NCBI RefSeq assembly: GCF_947507565.1
Contig: NC_089181.1
Location: 186,001 to 250,000 of the forward strand
Source of the DNA: Oscarella lobularis
Lineage: Eukaryota > Porifera > Homoscleromorpha > Homosclerophorida > Oscarellidae
Reading direction: 5' to 3'
DNA length: 64,000 nucleotides
A model generated the notes under the pieces. It did not search any database and was not told the origin of the DNA. It saw only the letters and a program-made list of their open reading frames with translations. Both the position numbers and the translations under genes were made by a program. Within the stretch, counting starts at the first letter, position 1; each line of letters opens with the position of its first letter. Shown piece after piece: positions 22,910-34,056 of this stretch.

Positions 22910-25012
22910 TCATTGTGAGTCCCACAGAAGTTGGACGTATCCAGGATAGCCCATGATAGGATAAGCGCAGAAAGGGCAACGCGCAAGCAATTCTTCAGGT
23001 CCATACGGAATAGGGACCTTGCTCCAATACCTAAGAAACAAAAACGATATGATCATACAGTACACTTAATTATTAACCCTTCTTACTTAACGGTCTTCTC
23101 TGATGCAACGTGTCCGCACGGCACAAAAGCGTACGTCTTCGACGACGTATCCAAATAAAACGCCGACTCAAGACCAAACCTTAGCTTCACATAGGGACCA
23201 ACCTATAAATAATTCAATAGTTACAGAGTCGATTAGGGATGCGATCGAGCGTAGACGTGCCTTTCGGCATAGAGGACACGTTCGTCGTTCTCCGCCACCG
23301 CCGGAGGCGTCCCATTCATGCTGCCCATGCACGTGACCGCATTTCAAATATGCATAAGGCTGAGAATCAATTCCACTCGCCGACTAACAAAACCAACAGG
23401 AACGTGAAGACAAAACAATTGAAAATCAGATCTATTTACTCACTGTCGTGCTGGAGAACTGCAGCGTATTAAGTCCAACAGGACACTGAGGCCGAGAAGC
23501 ATTCAAACGCCGCCTAAGAGCGTCGACCTGACCGTCCGACTAAACAGGAACAAGATATCCAAATCCAATTCACTAAAAAAACGCGCGAAGTCAAATCATC
23601 TTACAGGCGTTTGAGATCGGCTGATAGACGAGCGCCAAAGCAGAGTGACTCCGCACAGATCGATCAAACATCCGTCAGTCAAGATATTGCTCTCACCAGG
23701 ACTCTTGTTTATTGGAACAAAAACGTACATCCGCTACCACGCGGTAGAGGCACTTCCTTGTTTATCTTACCGGTGCGCCCCGTTCCCTATCGGCTCGACT
23801 CTTTCTCATTTGGTACACGTCGCCGGCGACGGAAACCTCTCGCCACAAACCCGGTTCCGACGACGCGTCGAATCCTCCCTGCGGTTGCAATAACATAACT
23901 CCATTGGTCGTCAAGGCATCGATCATATTGTCCGATTTCCGAGTCCATTTCGGTGCTTGCTCCTAATCGAATACAAATACAGTGAGGAGAACTCCAAAGC
24001 CTGCTATTGTTACAACTCACGCTGAGAACGATTTGATGTTGAGGATCAAAGCCGGCGGCGTAGAGTCGCGCCGTATACGGCGGATCGCGCTCGCAAACGA
24101 TTCTACACGCGTAGCGTGAAACGGTCGAGTTTGAGCGAACCGGCTCGGCCGTTCGACTCGGATTCGGTATCATATCGAAAACGATGAAATCGATGATGGA
24201 GTCCATTGACCGTCCCAATTGGAACATGTCCGTCGATGCGTCGGTGTCGTAATCAATGACGACGGATTTGTCTCGATTGATGGTCATGGAGACGCTGTGA
24301 CTGTAGCTGGAAGTCGACTGTTGCTGCTGCTTCAGCAGCTTTTCCTAGAAAAAACAACAAGAAAAATCAGAACACAGAAGCCAGCATGACGTCATGACGT
24401 TTAGGTCAATATATGACTAGTCTCTAATTGTAACCGGGTGGGGGAGGGAGAAGGGCGTTCCGTACTTTCGATTGTGCCGGCGTGACGATCGTTCGCTGAT
24501 TCATCACCTTGAGGCCGTTCCCTCGCGGTCGTCGACTGAGAACGAACTTGTGCCGATAGCGACCGTCGTTGCCGCCGCTCGGCGAACCGTTCAAACTATA
24601 CAGTAAGAGAAAACAAATGACGAAACGGAGACGCCCACACATAGGATCGCGGCGCGATGAATTTATGCGCATGATGTTAGAGAACGGAGAGGAGCGCATT
24701 GGAAAACAAGGGGGCGCGACGCAAACACACAGGATGCTTCCCACGATCGGGTGCCCACAATAAGGATGAGGTTATGATGAACGTCTAAACGCCCGGGGTT
24801 CTTTCTTTCTCTATTCTCCTTTTTTAACTAGTTTGTTCGACTTCGACGACGACGATCGTTTTTTTCTCTTACCCGACGACGACTAACTCGCCGTAGACGA
24901 TTTGCGGTTGAGGCGTTCGAGGCGTTTTGGAACGTTTGCGACGACGTGGGACGCCACCGTCGCTCTCTTGACTCGATCCGTCTTTCGATAGGTAGGCGCT
25001 GTCGTCTGCCAT
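22910..25012 (-). CDS. PELI: Pellino E3 ubiquitin ligase
   Basis: Pellino proteins ubiquitinate IRAK kinases downstream of Toll/IL-1 receptors. The start ATG at 25012 gives MADDSAYLSKDGSSQ, then YGELVVVG. The FHA-like substrate-binding domain follows (YRHKFVLSRRPRGNG; VVIDYDTDASTDMFQLGRSMDS; IDFIVFDMIP; SRYACRIVCERDPPYTARLYAAGFD). The RING-like C-terminus ends YWSKVPIPYG, CPFCAYPIMGYPGYVQLLWDS, with the stop at 22910-22912. About eight small exons fill 22.9-24.6 kb. The conserved CPxC motif of the RING-like part appears as CPFC. The presence of Pellino places the organism among animals and implies an IRAK/Toll-type pathway. It is divergent from an EF-hand gene (256 bp between starts). Confidence 0.93.
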
Positions 25013-25268
25013 TCTCCGGTAAACAAAGTAGATGAGACGAGCTACAGTACGCAAATAACCTGCACGCCTCGACGTGCACTGGCTTTATACGGGGGGCGGA
25101 CTCACTCGCGCTGTTCTTTGCGTCGACGTCATTCTCCTAAATGTACCCCGGTTACGTTGCGTGGCAACGCGCCAAGCACAGAACTCTTTCCAAGAGGCGC
25201 TTTTCGCGTGTTTTCCTTTTGCGTTGCCGTGCGATAGACTGCAGTTATTCCAACGGGAGCTTTTATAC

Positions 25269-26530
25269 ATGGGCTGCGGTGCAAGTAAGACCCTGCCGCG
25301 TCATCCGTCGCCCACGGCGTCGCAGCGAGCTTACGGTAAAAACGAATCGACCTCTCGCGCGTCCGAGACGCGAAAGCGGTTCTCTAGATGTAGAAGTAAT
25401 GCTGAGACTCGACGGAGAGAACGTTAAATCGGTGACACCCGATAAAATCGCGTCGCTTCTTGCGACAAAATTGCGCACGTCTAGCGCGCGATTCAGCGTG
25501 CAGGTCGAACAGTCGGTGCCCAATATCATGCACTGCACGATCCGCGCACAGGACGGACTCGACACAGCCATGCGTAATCGAATACATAACGTAGTCAATT
25601 AACTTTGAAGCCTGCTTCATGCTGCGGTTTCTCGCGTGTACGCACTTCCCCTATAGGTCATATGGCTGAACGTCAAGCGGTGCAAATGATTGCTCGGCAA
25701 ATTAAGCTACAAGCCGCTGACGGTCAGTTGGCCTTGGAAAAAGTGATGATCACGGAAGTTGCTCTTCCTGGAGAGCAGCTAAAAGGTGAGTACAGTACAG
25801 TAGTCAAACGGACGTTGCGGTCTACTCACCTATGCGTTTTTCTTTCAGATGAAGACGGCCTGTGGGCGGATGTCGTGTTCCGGGAGACGATACGCGAAGT
25901 TTGGCAACAGGCGGACACAGACAGGAACGGCTACTTGGACGTCAAAGAGTTCAAAGATGTGCGTCCCCTCAGGGCAGGGGGTCACCTACAATAACACATT
26001 CAACATTATCTTGATTTGTTTTGGTTAGCTATTGTTGTCTGACACGATTGGGCTTGGTCTTCAGGAACGCGAAGTCGAGGAGATACTGTTGAAGGTGGAC
26101 GTGAATAGCGATCAGAAAGTCGTCTTTGCTGAGTTTCTTCCACTCTGCAAAGAACTGCTCTGCGCTATTTATGCCAAGCTAAACGTGGAAACAGTCGTAA
26201 GACGAGAAAACCCCAATCGTCTATGTCTCTCTCATATACGTGGTCTCTTAGGGTGACTGGTGTCAGCTATGGTCCATTAAAACAGGTCGCTACTATTTCA
26301 ATAAGCGAACAGGAAGATGTCAATATGAAGAACCGGCTGGGTATGTTTCTTTGCCGGTGAGAAATTCCGTTCAGGCTCGCCCGTCGGAGGGGCCGATTGA
26401 TGAACGGCCGGACGAGGAAGCAAGAGACAGTCCTTTCGTACGAAAAGCGTCATCTGCACATTCTGATAAATTGAAAGACGATGACGATGTCGAAAAAATT
26501 CCAGAGGCCGTTGTGAATGGAACAGCTTGA
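25269..26530 (+). CDS. Probable acylated EF-hand protein with C-terminal WW-like motif
   Basis: The start MGCGASK (ATG 25269) is a strong N-myristoylation signal (Gly2) with a neighbouring palmitoylatable Cys3. Exons: 25269-25335; about 25390-25572 (VEVMLRLDGENVKSVTPDKIASL, an alpha/beta segment I do not recognise); about 25656-25786 (HMAERQAVQMIARQIKLQ); about 25849-25957 with a canonical EF-hand (QQADTDRNGYLDVKEFKD); about 26029-26195 with a degenerate second EF-hand (LKVDVNSDQKVVFAEF); and a last exon from about 26254. That exon starts GDWCQLWSIKTGRYYFNKRTG, which looks like a WW domain (W..x..G..YY.N..T) with a late aromatic in place of the second Trp, followed by an acidic tail. The likely role is a membrane-tethered Ca2+ sensor. 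No named orthologue recognised. Confidence 0.7.
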
Positions 26531-26797
26531 TTCCTACTTTTTTAGAGCCGTAATTTGGAGAATCTGAATATCTGTTTTTGTAATTGTCACGTGATCGAGA
26601 AGTACATCCCGTCTGGAAATCGACTTGACGTCAACGAATACGACGTCAGGCGAGGCGAAAGGTTATACCTCTTACGTAAGGCAAGATCCGTGGAGTCGTG
26701 GTCCTGGATCCTTATTTAGGCGCTCGCTCTCGTTCATATAGGCAGTACACAGCCCCCTGAACCGAGACATCTCAGACGCTCTTTCACTTCCTTCGCA

Positions 26798-28431
26798 ATG
26801 ATCGGTATCATCGTCGTTTCTCTCGCATTGACTCTGGTAGGAAGAGGTACGGTAAGATAGAGGACGGACGCCACTTAGCCTCCTTGTTTTTCTCCAGACC
26901 GTTCCTCCCTAGACTAAACACACATTCCATACAGCATTCTGCATGCTTGCCCTCTGTCTTCAGGCCTCACACTTTCCTAGAAAAATGCACGGCCAACTTC
27001 GGCTGATTGCATGCGTTGCCTAACTTTCTGCATTAGGTGCAGGACAGTCGCCTTCGCCTATTGAGGCTCCTTACACTACCACTCCGAAACCTCCTGAATC
27101 CTCTAAGCCACCCAAACCACCCAAACTCATTAACAGTCGATTTGGAGTCAATCCAGCATTTATTCTTTCTCCAAACGAGAGACAGACAATCAAGTCGCCT
27201 ACTCTCGTTTGGTCTTTAGCGTCCAGATTTATGGTGTTCAACTACACAATTGTTGAAGTGCCAGAAAATTTTACCATGAGCTATAAAGTCATGTGTCTAA
27301 GACAAAGGCCGGGGAAAAAAGTGAAAGGGCACAGAGTCAAAAAGGGATCCATCAAACTCGATACGACTCCGCACAAAGGCAAGCCACGACGATGGTGCCA
27401 TGAAATTTACAACAACGAGACCGAAGCCGATGCGTGCACTTCGTTTTACGTTCTCATTGAAGCGAAAATGGACTTGGGTGAAATCCATCTCAGCGAATTT
27501 CAATTTGGACGTCCCACAATTTGTCTTCCCAAGAACGAAAGACGTAAGAGAGAATCAAAGTTAAACTGTAGTTCGTCCGGAATTTTGCTCTTTTTTTCAG
27601 CTAAAAACACCGCTGCTAGTTGCAACTTTGAAGACGGCGATTGTGAGTACAAGAACGACGCGTGCGGTTTGACGGAGTGGAAGTTGAAAGAGAGCGACGA
27701 ATCAGTGGCGCGACGAAAGCGCGACTTCGTCTATTTCCTTCGACAACGAAGAGCAGTGTTCCTGAATAGCGGAGAACCGGTCGCTCTCACGAAGGAGACG
27801 ACAGTGGCGACGTGCGACTTTCGCAACATCAGCATACCTAATTTGCAATTGTCCGGCTTTACCGTATCCTCGGAGATAGAAACAGAGCGAAAAAAGAAGA
27901 GACGTCGTCGGTTCACAGGTAAATAAGTACGTAAGAAATATTGCCTAATAAATCGTCTTTTTTTAATTTAGTTGCGTCGCTGTACTTGGATCCGGCTGAT
28001 AGTGCTAATAATTTAGCCATGGGCATATTTAACACTCCGTCCGTTGTCTATCATACTGCCAATTCTATACTTTCGTTTGCATTTCAATTTTCCGCCGAGG
28101 GTCTGCATCAGATTGTCATTGGGGTCGTTTGCACTAGTAGCACTGAGTGGGTCAAGCTGAAGGAAAACGGGGAGTATCAACTGTCTAATTTTGAGATTGT
28201 GACGGAGACGCAATCCGGCTTTAGATGCTTGAATTTACATAAATACGTCAGCCAGGAAAAGTGTTCGGAATTTGCTGTTCAGTTTGTGGGTGCAGCTTCG
28301 TATAGTGCACTGATAATTGATGACATCAATTTCTGCAATACCCTCAACAAATGTTTATGCACTGGTGAGACCTTTTCACTTCCAATATTACAGTACAACG
28401 CGATTTTCTCTCTCTAGAGACTGACAACTGA
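26798..28431 (+). CDS. Secreted MAM-like protein, paralogue 5 (opposite strand)
   Basis: Fifth family member, 8 kb from the others and on the plus strand. E1 (from 26798) is a signal peptide (MIGIIVVSLALTLVG). After a long first intron, E2 (from about 27038) adds a Pro-rich spacer (TTTPKPPESSKPPKPPK) absent from the other four. Then comes the N-terminal module (MVFNYTIVEVPENFTMSYK; ends GEIHLSEFQFGRPTIC). E3 (about 27600-27918) has SCNFEDGDCEYKNDACGL, then ARRKRD, and near its end ERKKKRRRRF. E4 (about 27972-28362) has GIFNTPSVVYHTAN, FSAEGLHQIVIGV and FAVQFVGAASYSALIIDDI. The microexon 28418-28431 ends in TDN. It is the most divergent member, but the exon plan is the same. Extracellular; function unknown. 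Confidence 0.78.
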
Positions 28432-28584
28432 GCAAAAGCAGTCTGAAGCACGTTTGACTCGTTCTAGTACCCTACTTGTGTATTGTGTGTGGTTTCGTCA
28501 AAATACACGTGTACGTACAGTAGTACAGTGCGTGACGCATGCTGACGTCACACGACGTATTTTTCTTTTTCCTCAAAACGGGCT

Positions 28585-30779
28585 ATGAGTCAAGAGCCCA
28601 AAAAGGCGTCTGGAACGTCTCCACACAGCAAGCCAACGCATCCGACAGCGAAGCAAAAAGGGAACCGCTTTGGGATCCTCGACACCCCTCAGCCTACAAG
28701 TAGCACACCTAAACCGCGGTACAAGAGACTTCGCAGCCAGGATTGGCAGAACGAGCGCCTATCAGACAAACAACGAACGTTTCTGGCCACGCATCTCGGC
28801 CGCTACTGGTTCGATTTAGCTCGCGAAGGCTTCGGTATCGCGGAGACGATTCTCGATGGCATCGAATATCGGTGCGGTCGCGACTACAAGCGACAAGCGC
28901 TAGAAATGCTCGCCGTTTGGATCGAAAAGACGGGACCGGAGTCGGCGACGTCGGGCGCGGCGAATCGCGCTCTACAACGAATCGGACTGCGAGATCTCGC
29001 CGAGAGGCACAAGTCGTTTGCGCGCGCGGAGTCGAAAAGGGCGAAGGAGAATCGCGAGAGACGCGTTAGTTTCGGTAAGAGCGAAGTGTACCAATTCGAT
29101 GGCTCGAAGCCCGTCTCGCCGACGTTAGCACCCCACCGGAACCATCAGAAACCCTGTATCCCAGATCAAAGAACAGGTGTGTCCACCTCAGTATTGTATT
29201 CGAGAGAAAAATCAATATCTTTTCAGATGACCTACGCGGTACGACATGGGCGGTTATAGGACAACTTCCCACGGATCTTGAACAGACTCTACGCCAATTA
29301 GACGTTTCGTTTGTGTCCCAATGTCAGTCGTCGTCGTGCGACGGCGTCTTGGTGATTGTGCCCCTGCGAGACGTCGAGTCATTGTCTATGAAGTCACCGA
29401 TTGACGAGTCTCTCGTCGTCGTCAACGTACTCCAAAGCGAGGATAGCGAACCCCCGGCCTTCTCTCAATCGGCTTTACGAATCGACTACTTTCGATCGGT
29501 CGTCAGAGATCGCATAGCCGAGAAAATCAATCAATGTTTAGTGAAGAACGACGATGAGAAGGAGTCCGGAAACATCACAATGGACCTTTCAGATAATCCG
29601 GTTGGATATCGAGAGCATCCTTACTTCCTAATCCGACTTCACTCGGCTCGTCATTTCCAACTCATGCAGTCGTTCTTCGGTCAACCGCGTTTCCTCTATA
29701 TCTTCATGATTCTACTAGTCTTCGTTCTCCTCGCCGCTCAATTCTTCATTCTCGTCAAAATCACGAGCGAGTTCGCCGACGACGGCGGCAATCGTCGACG
29801 TCACGCATTGAGCGCCTTTCTCGTCAACGGTCTCCTCCGTTTCGCTCTTCCCGTCGCCGCGATATGTCGACTCTTCTACGTATGTCATTCGTCGATCACG
29901 CAGTCGTCGTCGTGGCGAGCTTGTCTCTCCCTGAGCGACGCTCTCGGCGCCGTACGATATTTCAACGAGCGGAACTACTACTCGTTCGGCGAGGCGGAGA
30001 CGAAATTTCGAACGGCCGCTCGAGCGCAGACAATTCAGCCCAAAATCAACGCGATTTGCTCGTGGCAAGTCGCCTGTTCTCTATTGCACGCTTTTCTTCA
30101 AATCACTTTTCTCTCCTACTGCGGTGCCTTGAGTCACGTCTTCTATCGTGGACGATCGCCCTATGTTAAGATGACGAGTCAAGTGCTCGACTACTTTGGT
30201 CTTCTCCTTGCCTTAGCCTCTTCTCACCTCGTTGTCACGCTCTACAGCATCGATATGAAATTGTACAAGCACGCGGCCGTGCTTCGTCAGAGAGGCGTGC
30301 ACTTACGTGGCATCGACTGGGAACACATTCCCGTGAGCTGGCGCACGTCCAGCGGTCTACCCATATATTTAATGACTATTGCAATTTTGATGAGTTGCTG
30401 TCTTCATCTCGATTCCATTGTCGCCGAAGAAACGTTGTTTACTGTCGTGGCGTGTTTCTGCTTTGCTGATTTGCTGCAGAACTGTCCATCAAGTCTGATG
30501 GTGTTTGTTGGGACGGGTTCGGAAATTTTCGCCTATCCTTTGCTGGCTTTGCTCTATGGAGCTCATTCTCTCTGTTCTAATAACAGACGAGGTTTTTTCA
30601 CCGTGTGGATTCTTCTTCTCATTCAAAAAGGCGTTTCTCTGCTGATCAGAGAGCCGATAGTTGTGACGAGCTGCCGTTCTTCGTCTGCGTTTATGAAGGA
30701 ATACTCTGTGAAAACGTTCTTTTGTCTCGTTCTCGTCGTGTGCTGGCTTTACGCTTTTTCTCGCTTTTTTGATACGTGA
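28585..30779 (+). CDS. Death-domain protein with polytopic membrane C-terminus
   Basis: 714 residues in two exons, 28585-29176 and 29227-30779. A Ser/Pro/Lys-rich leader (1-55) precedes a Death domain at about 60-150: FLATHLGRYWFDLAREGF, an IE motif after helix 3 (ILDGIEY), QALEMLAVWIEKTG and ALQRIGLRDLAERH. These are the six-helix Death signatures (W-x2-LAR, ML-x2-W, L-x2-IGRxDLAE). A non-hydrophobic linker (about 200-330) leads to eight or nine strongly hydrophobic helices. Examples are FMILLVFVLLAAQFFILV, VLDYFGLLLALASSHLVV, IYLMTIAILMSCCLHL, VWILLLIQKGVSLL and FCLVLVVCWLYAFSRF. No signal peptide is present, so the Death domain should face the cytosol. Death domains recruit adaptors or kinases in apoptosis and Toll signalling. 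I do not recognise the membrane part. The architecture is unlike the single-pass death receptors. Confidence 0.8.
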
Positions 30780-30845
30780 TGACGTGATAGTTGAGGACTT
30801 TTTCTCCCCAGCGAATAGCCAACATTTGTTGCGGTAAAGCGACTC
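30719..30845. repeat. Duplicated segment, copy A (tail of Death-domain gene plus relic exon 1)
   Basis: Matches 31061-31207 across the last 20 codons and stop region of the Death-domain gene and the following bases, up to TTGCGGTAAAG. In this copy the sequence corresponding to the start of the TIR-ARM gene reads AATAGCCAACATTTGTTGCG. Its ATG is lost and the donor GTAAAG is kept. Confidence 0.7.
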
Positions 30846-31053
30846 TTTCCTTTTTACCTAAGAAGCTGCACAAGAGAAGGTAATAAAATTATCTTGCTTT
30901 TAAATGCTATCTATTACGTATCCGGAGAAGTCTGTCACAGAAAGTATTCAATTATCACTGCAGATCTCATTAGACCCTGAGTATGCAGCGCTGAACTGTT
31001 GTCATGTATCGTTCAAAGACCGTCTGGGCCTGAGGAATGTCACTAAATTAATC
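30846..31053. repeat. Relic of TIR-ARM 3' flank (pairs with 34057-34350)
   Basis: Aligned blocks shared with 34057-34350: AAGAAGCTGC, AAAATTATCTTGCTTTT, then over 100 bases with few differences (CAGATCTCA.TAGACCCT.AGTATGCAGC; GTTGTCATGTATCGTTCAAAG; GACCGTCTGGGCCT) ending ACTAAATTAA. The plus-strand copy lacks about 70 bases present in the other. No coding potential. Confidence 0.7.
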
Positions 31054-31060
31054 TTCAATG

Positions 31061-31207
31061 CTTTTGTCTCGTTCTCGTTTTGTGCTGGCTTTACACATTT
31101 TTTTCTCGCTTTTTTGATGACGCGTAACGGGGACTTTCCCGTTCGGTGACGTCGTCACTGCGCATATTTCCCCCAGCGATAATGACGAACGTTCGTTGCG
31201 GTAAAGG
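31061..31207. repeat. Duplicated segment, copy B (contains first exon of TIR-ARM gene)
   Basis: Second copy of the segment at 30719-30845, starting CTTTTGTCTCGTTCTCGT. It carries a broken copy of the last Death-domain-gene codons and about 25 extra bases (GTTCGGTGACGTCGTCACTG region), then the functional ATG at 31182. Confidence 0.7.
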
Positions 31208-34056
31208 GAACGAGCGACTTTTAGACGTCGAAATGTGCAATTCGTTCTATCGTAGGAAAATTCTATCACGTTTACTTGCTCTATACCGGTCAGGACAAAA
31301 CAAACGTTGACGTCGCCTACTTGGAGCTGAAGAAGCTCCAACTGGAAGCCTTCTATGACTCGTTGGACGTATCTTGGGGTGATTCGACCTCAACTATCGC
31401 CGATGACGCGTTCCGTCGTTCGACTCTTGTCGGCGCCTTTCTCAGCGATGCATTTTTCCGCGACGATCAAGCGAAGAGCTATTTGGACACAGCGCTGAAA
31501 AGATCTCAAGAAGAATCTGGTCGAGACGTCGTTGGCCTTCTCTTGAATCTGACCGAAGGAGAAGCGACAAAAAAGTGTCCTCTTCTTAATAGCAACCGTG
31601 TCAAATTGGTGTCATACAAAGGAGGGGCTGACTATTCAAGATGGGCGAGAGAAATTAGAGACAAAAGCCGAGGTATTTTTTATGTAAACTAGAACTACTG
31701 CAAGCTTTCTGATTTTAATATGCAGTCTGTTCTAAACCGTCTGATTCTGTGACCGAAGACAAACTACTCCAAACATGCCATCAAAGTGATTTGCTAGTGG
31801 CGCATTGATACAATTCTCACTGTGTGCTTTAGCAGATCTAAATGTAAAAATCATATTGCACGATATGAGGCGTTTTCCTGACAGCGCGGAAGTTCAAGCA
31901 GAGAGTCTTGTCAAGCTGCAAGAATGCGCTCTAAAGGGTACGTGCTTTGACTCACTAAGGCCCCCGAAGTGGACCTTTTATGAGCGTAGGAGACAATCAA
32001 ACAATCATGCTGCAGGAAGATGGAATAGTTTTTGTTGCCAAAATTTTGGCAACGTATAAAACAAATCATAATATCTATAGATATGGGCTGGGAACAATAG
32101 CCTGCATGTGCTTCAGACGAGGTACTGTACAATGAAGCACTAGGAATGCCATTATGATTGTCGTTTTGCGCAAGACGACATTCGTCGCGTTGCAGGAAAT
32201 TGCGGTGTCGTCTCAAGCGTTATTCATGCCTTTGACCACTTTATTGATGATGAAGACGTTTTGCAAGAAGCGTGCGCGTGTGTGACGAATTTGTCTATGG
32301 ACAAACGTAAATTGTGTTCTCTGTAATGGGTGCCAGGGGAGGACACGGGTTCTGTTTTAGAAAATCGTCAACAATTTCTTGCGGAATCCGTTGCATGTCG
32401 AATGGCCAATGTAATCAAGCAAAAAGGCAGTCACTTGCTCCTGTTGCGGTGGTCCTATTCCGCATTTTGGGCTATTTCCAAAAATTGTCGTAAGTTATTC
32501 AGAATTCTTGAGGGGCTAAAAGCGGTACTTTTTTCTCAGCTGAAGGTATAAGCCAGTTTTTGGACTGCCAGGGTATTGAACTTCTGATTAATGCTATGGA
32601 TCATCGCATCACCTCACCAAAAACCAATCTAAAAGAGCTCGACTCAATTTTACATGCACATGCCTGTCGCCTTGCAACTGTAGTAGCATCTGTTGGTGAG
32701 TGTATTTAGGGAGTCAATAACGTTATTGTCTATCTTTTTTAGGAGAAGTACGCCTTGAGTTAATTGAGAAAGGAATGCTGGAAAAATGTCGACAAGTCCA
32801 GCTTGCATTTCCCAAAACTGATTCTGCTCACAAAGCCGCTGGTGCAACTATTGAAGCATTGCTGGGTCAAGAAGGTGTTGGTAATTTCATTTATCTGCTA
32901 TAGTGTGCTTACGCCTACCATAGAAGAAAATGTGTAGAATTGGATCACGTGGAGATAATGTTGAGGCTTACCGGAGACGCAGCTAAATTGCACTGGTTAC
33001 TGAGAACGGGAATGAGCGTTTTTCATTGCTCGGCAGTTCAGTGCTACGTATTGTCCTCATTGTTTTTTCTGACGGGTAGTACAGCCTTGGCAAATCATAC
33101 CTTGTGATGATTGGCTAGAGCTGCTGTTTTAGAATCAACTCGTGACGAAATGGCTAGTTTTGGAGGATTTCAATATCTTGTTCATGTCATGACATCTCCT
33201 CGCTACTTGGACAACGCTGAAATTCAAGAAAAGACTTGCTCTTGCTTGGCGACATTTTGTAGAGCGCATCGTACGTGCTGATCACTATCTTCACTGACTT
33301 TCTAATCGCTATTGGGGCTAGGTGACAATAAGCAGCGTGCGACGAATTGTGGAGCGTTGATTGCCGTAATTGATACCATGAAAAGATTTTTGTATCACAA
33401 ACAAAATGCCAACCCGAAGCTATTTCAAGAAGCGCTTGCAGCCATGGTAAACATGACGTCAGGCATAGGTAGGTCAGATGAGCAAATTAGAGTAATCAAA
33501 CGCCGGTCCAGCGTGTGCAATTTGTTCAGCTGAAAACCAAGTCACTGCTGCAAAAAGAAGTGTCATTGGTCTAGTTCTTCGTATAATGGAAACGTTTGAG
33601 CACGATTTGGAGTTGACTAGATGGGGAGCAGCACTATTGGCAACTGTTTGCAACGAAAACGGTTATACAGTATAAAGAAGAATCCAGTTCACTATTAATA
33701 CGCGTGTTCTTGTAGAAGAGAACATACGAAGAGCGGAAAAACAGTCTGTAATATCTCGACTGGTGCACACGTGGCAATGTAGAATGGGCGACGAAGTAAC
33801 GGTATTGTGGGTGTCGAAAGCAACGGCAAGAATGTGCGCTGTGAACGGTATGTAGTCATCGACGACAGACCGTCGTGTACTCTAAGAAATGTTCCTTGTA
33901 GAAATGATTGACAAGTTTTGTCAGCAAGGAGCTCTCGAGCTCGTTCAAGAAGCAACAGCATTATACAGCGGCAAGGATCGTTCTCCTATTGAATTGTCTC
34001 TACGCCAATGCATGCACTTGCTTCTGAAAGAAGAGGTTGGTTTTAAAACTAATTAG
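31182..34056 (+). CDS. TIR-domain protein with C-terminal armadillo-like repeats
   Basis: Exon 1 (31182-31200) MTNVRCG joins exon 2 (31256-31672), which encodes a divergent TIR domain: FYHVYLLYTGQDKT (box 1, Y..YxGxD), AFYDSLDVSWGD (box 2-like, D..G), STLVGAFLSDAFF, VVGLLLNLTEGE and the C-terminal YSRWAREI. About ten short exons follow up to the stop 34054-34056. Each encodes one or two armadillo/HEAT-like helix sets, for example DEDVLQEACACVTNLSMD, NPKLFQEALAAMVNMTSG, TRWGAALLATVCNEN and NAEIQEKTCSCLATF. SARM1 combines the same folds but in the order ARM-SAM-SAM-TIR; no SAM domain is seen here. The position of the SARM1 catalytic Glu seems to hold Asp (QAKSYLDTAL), so NADase activity is doubtful. 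TIR domains act in Toll signalling and NAD+ cleavage. The order TIR then ARM is unusual. Middle exon joins are approximate. Confidence 0.72.

Noticed and set aside
31182-31672. Calling the TIR-ARM gene SARM1
   Set aside because: Domain order is reversed, no SAM domains are seen and the catalytic Glu is not evident, so the name would mislead.
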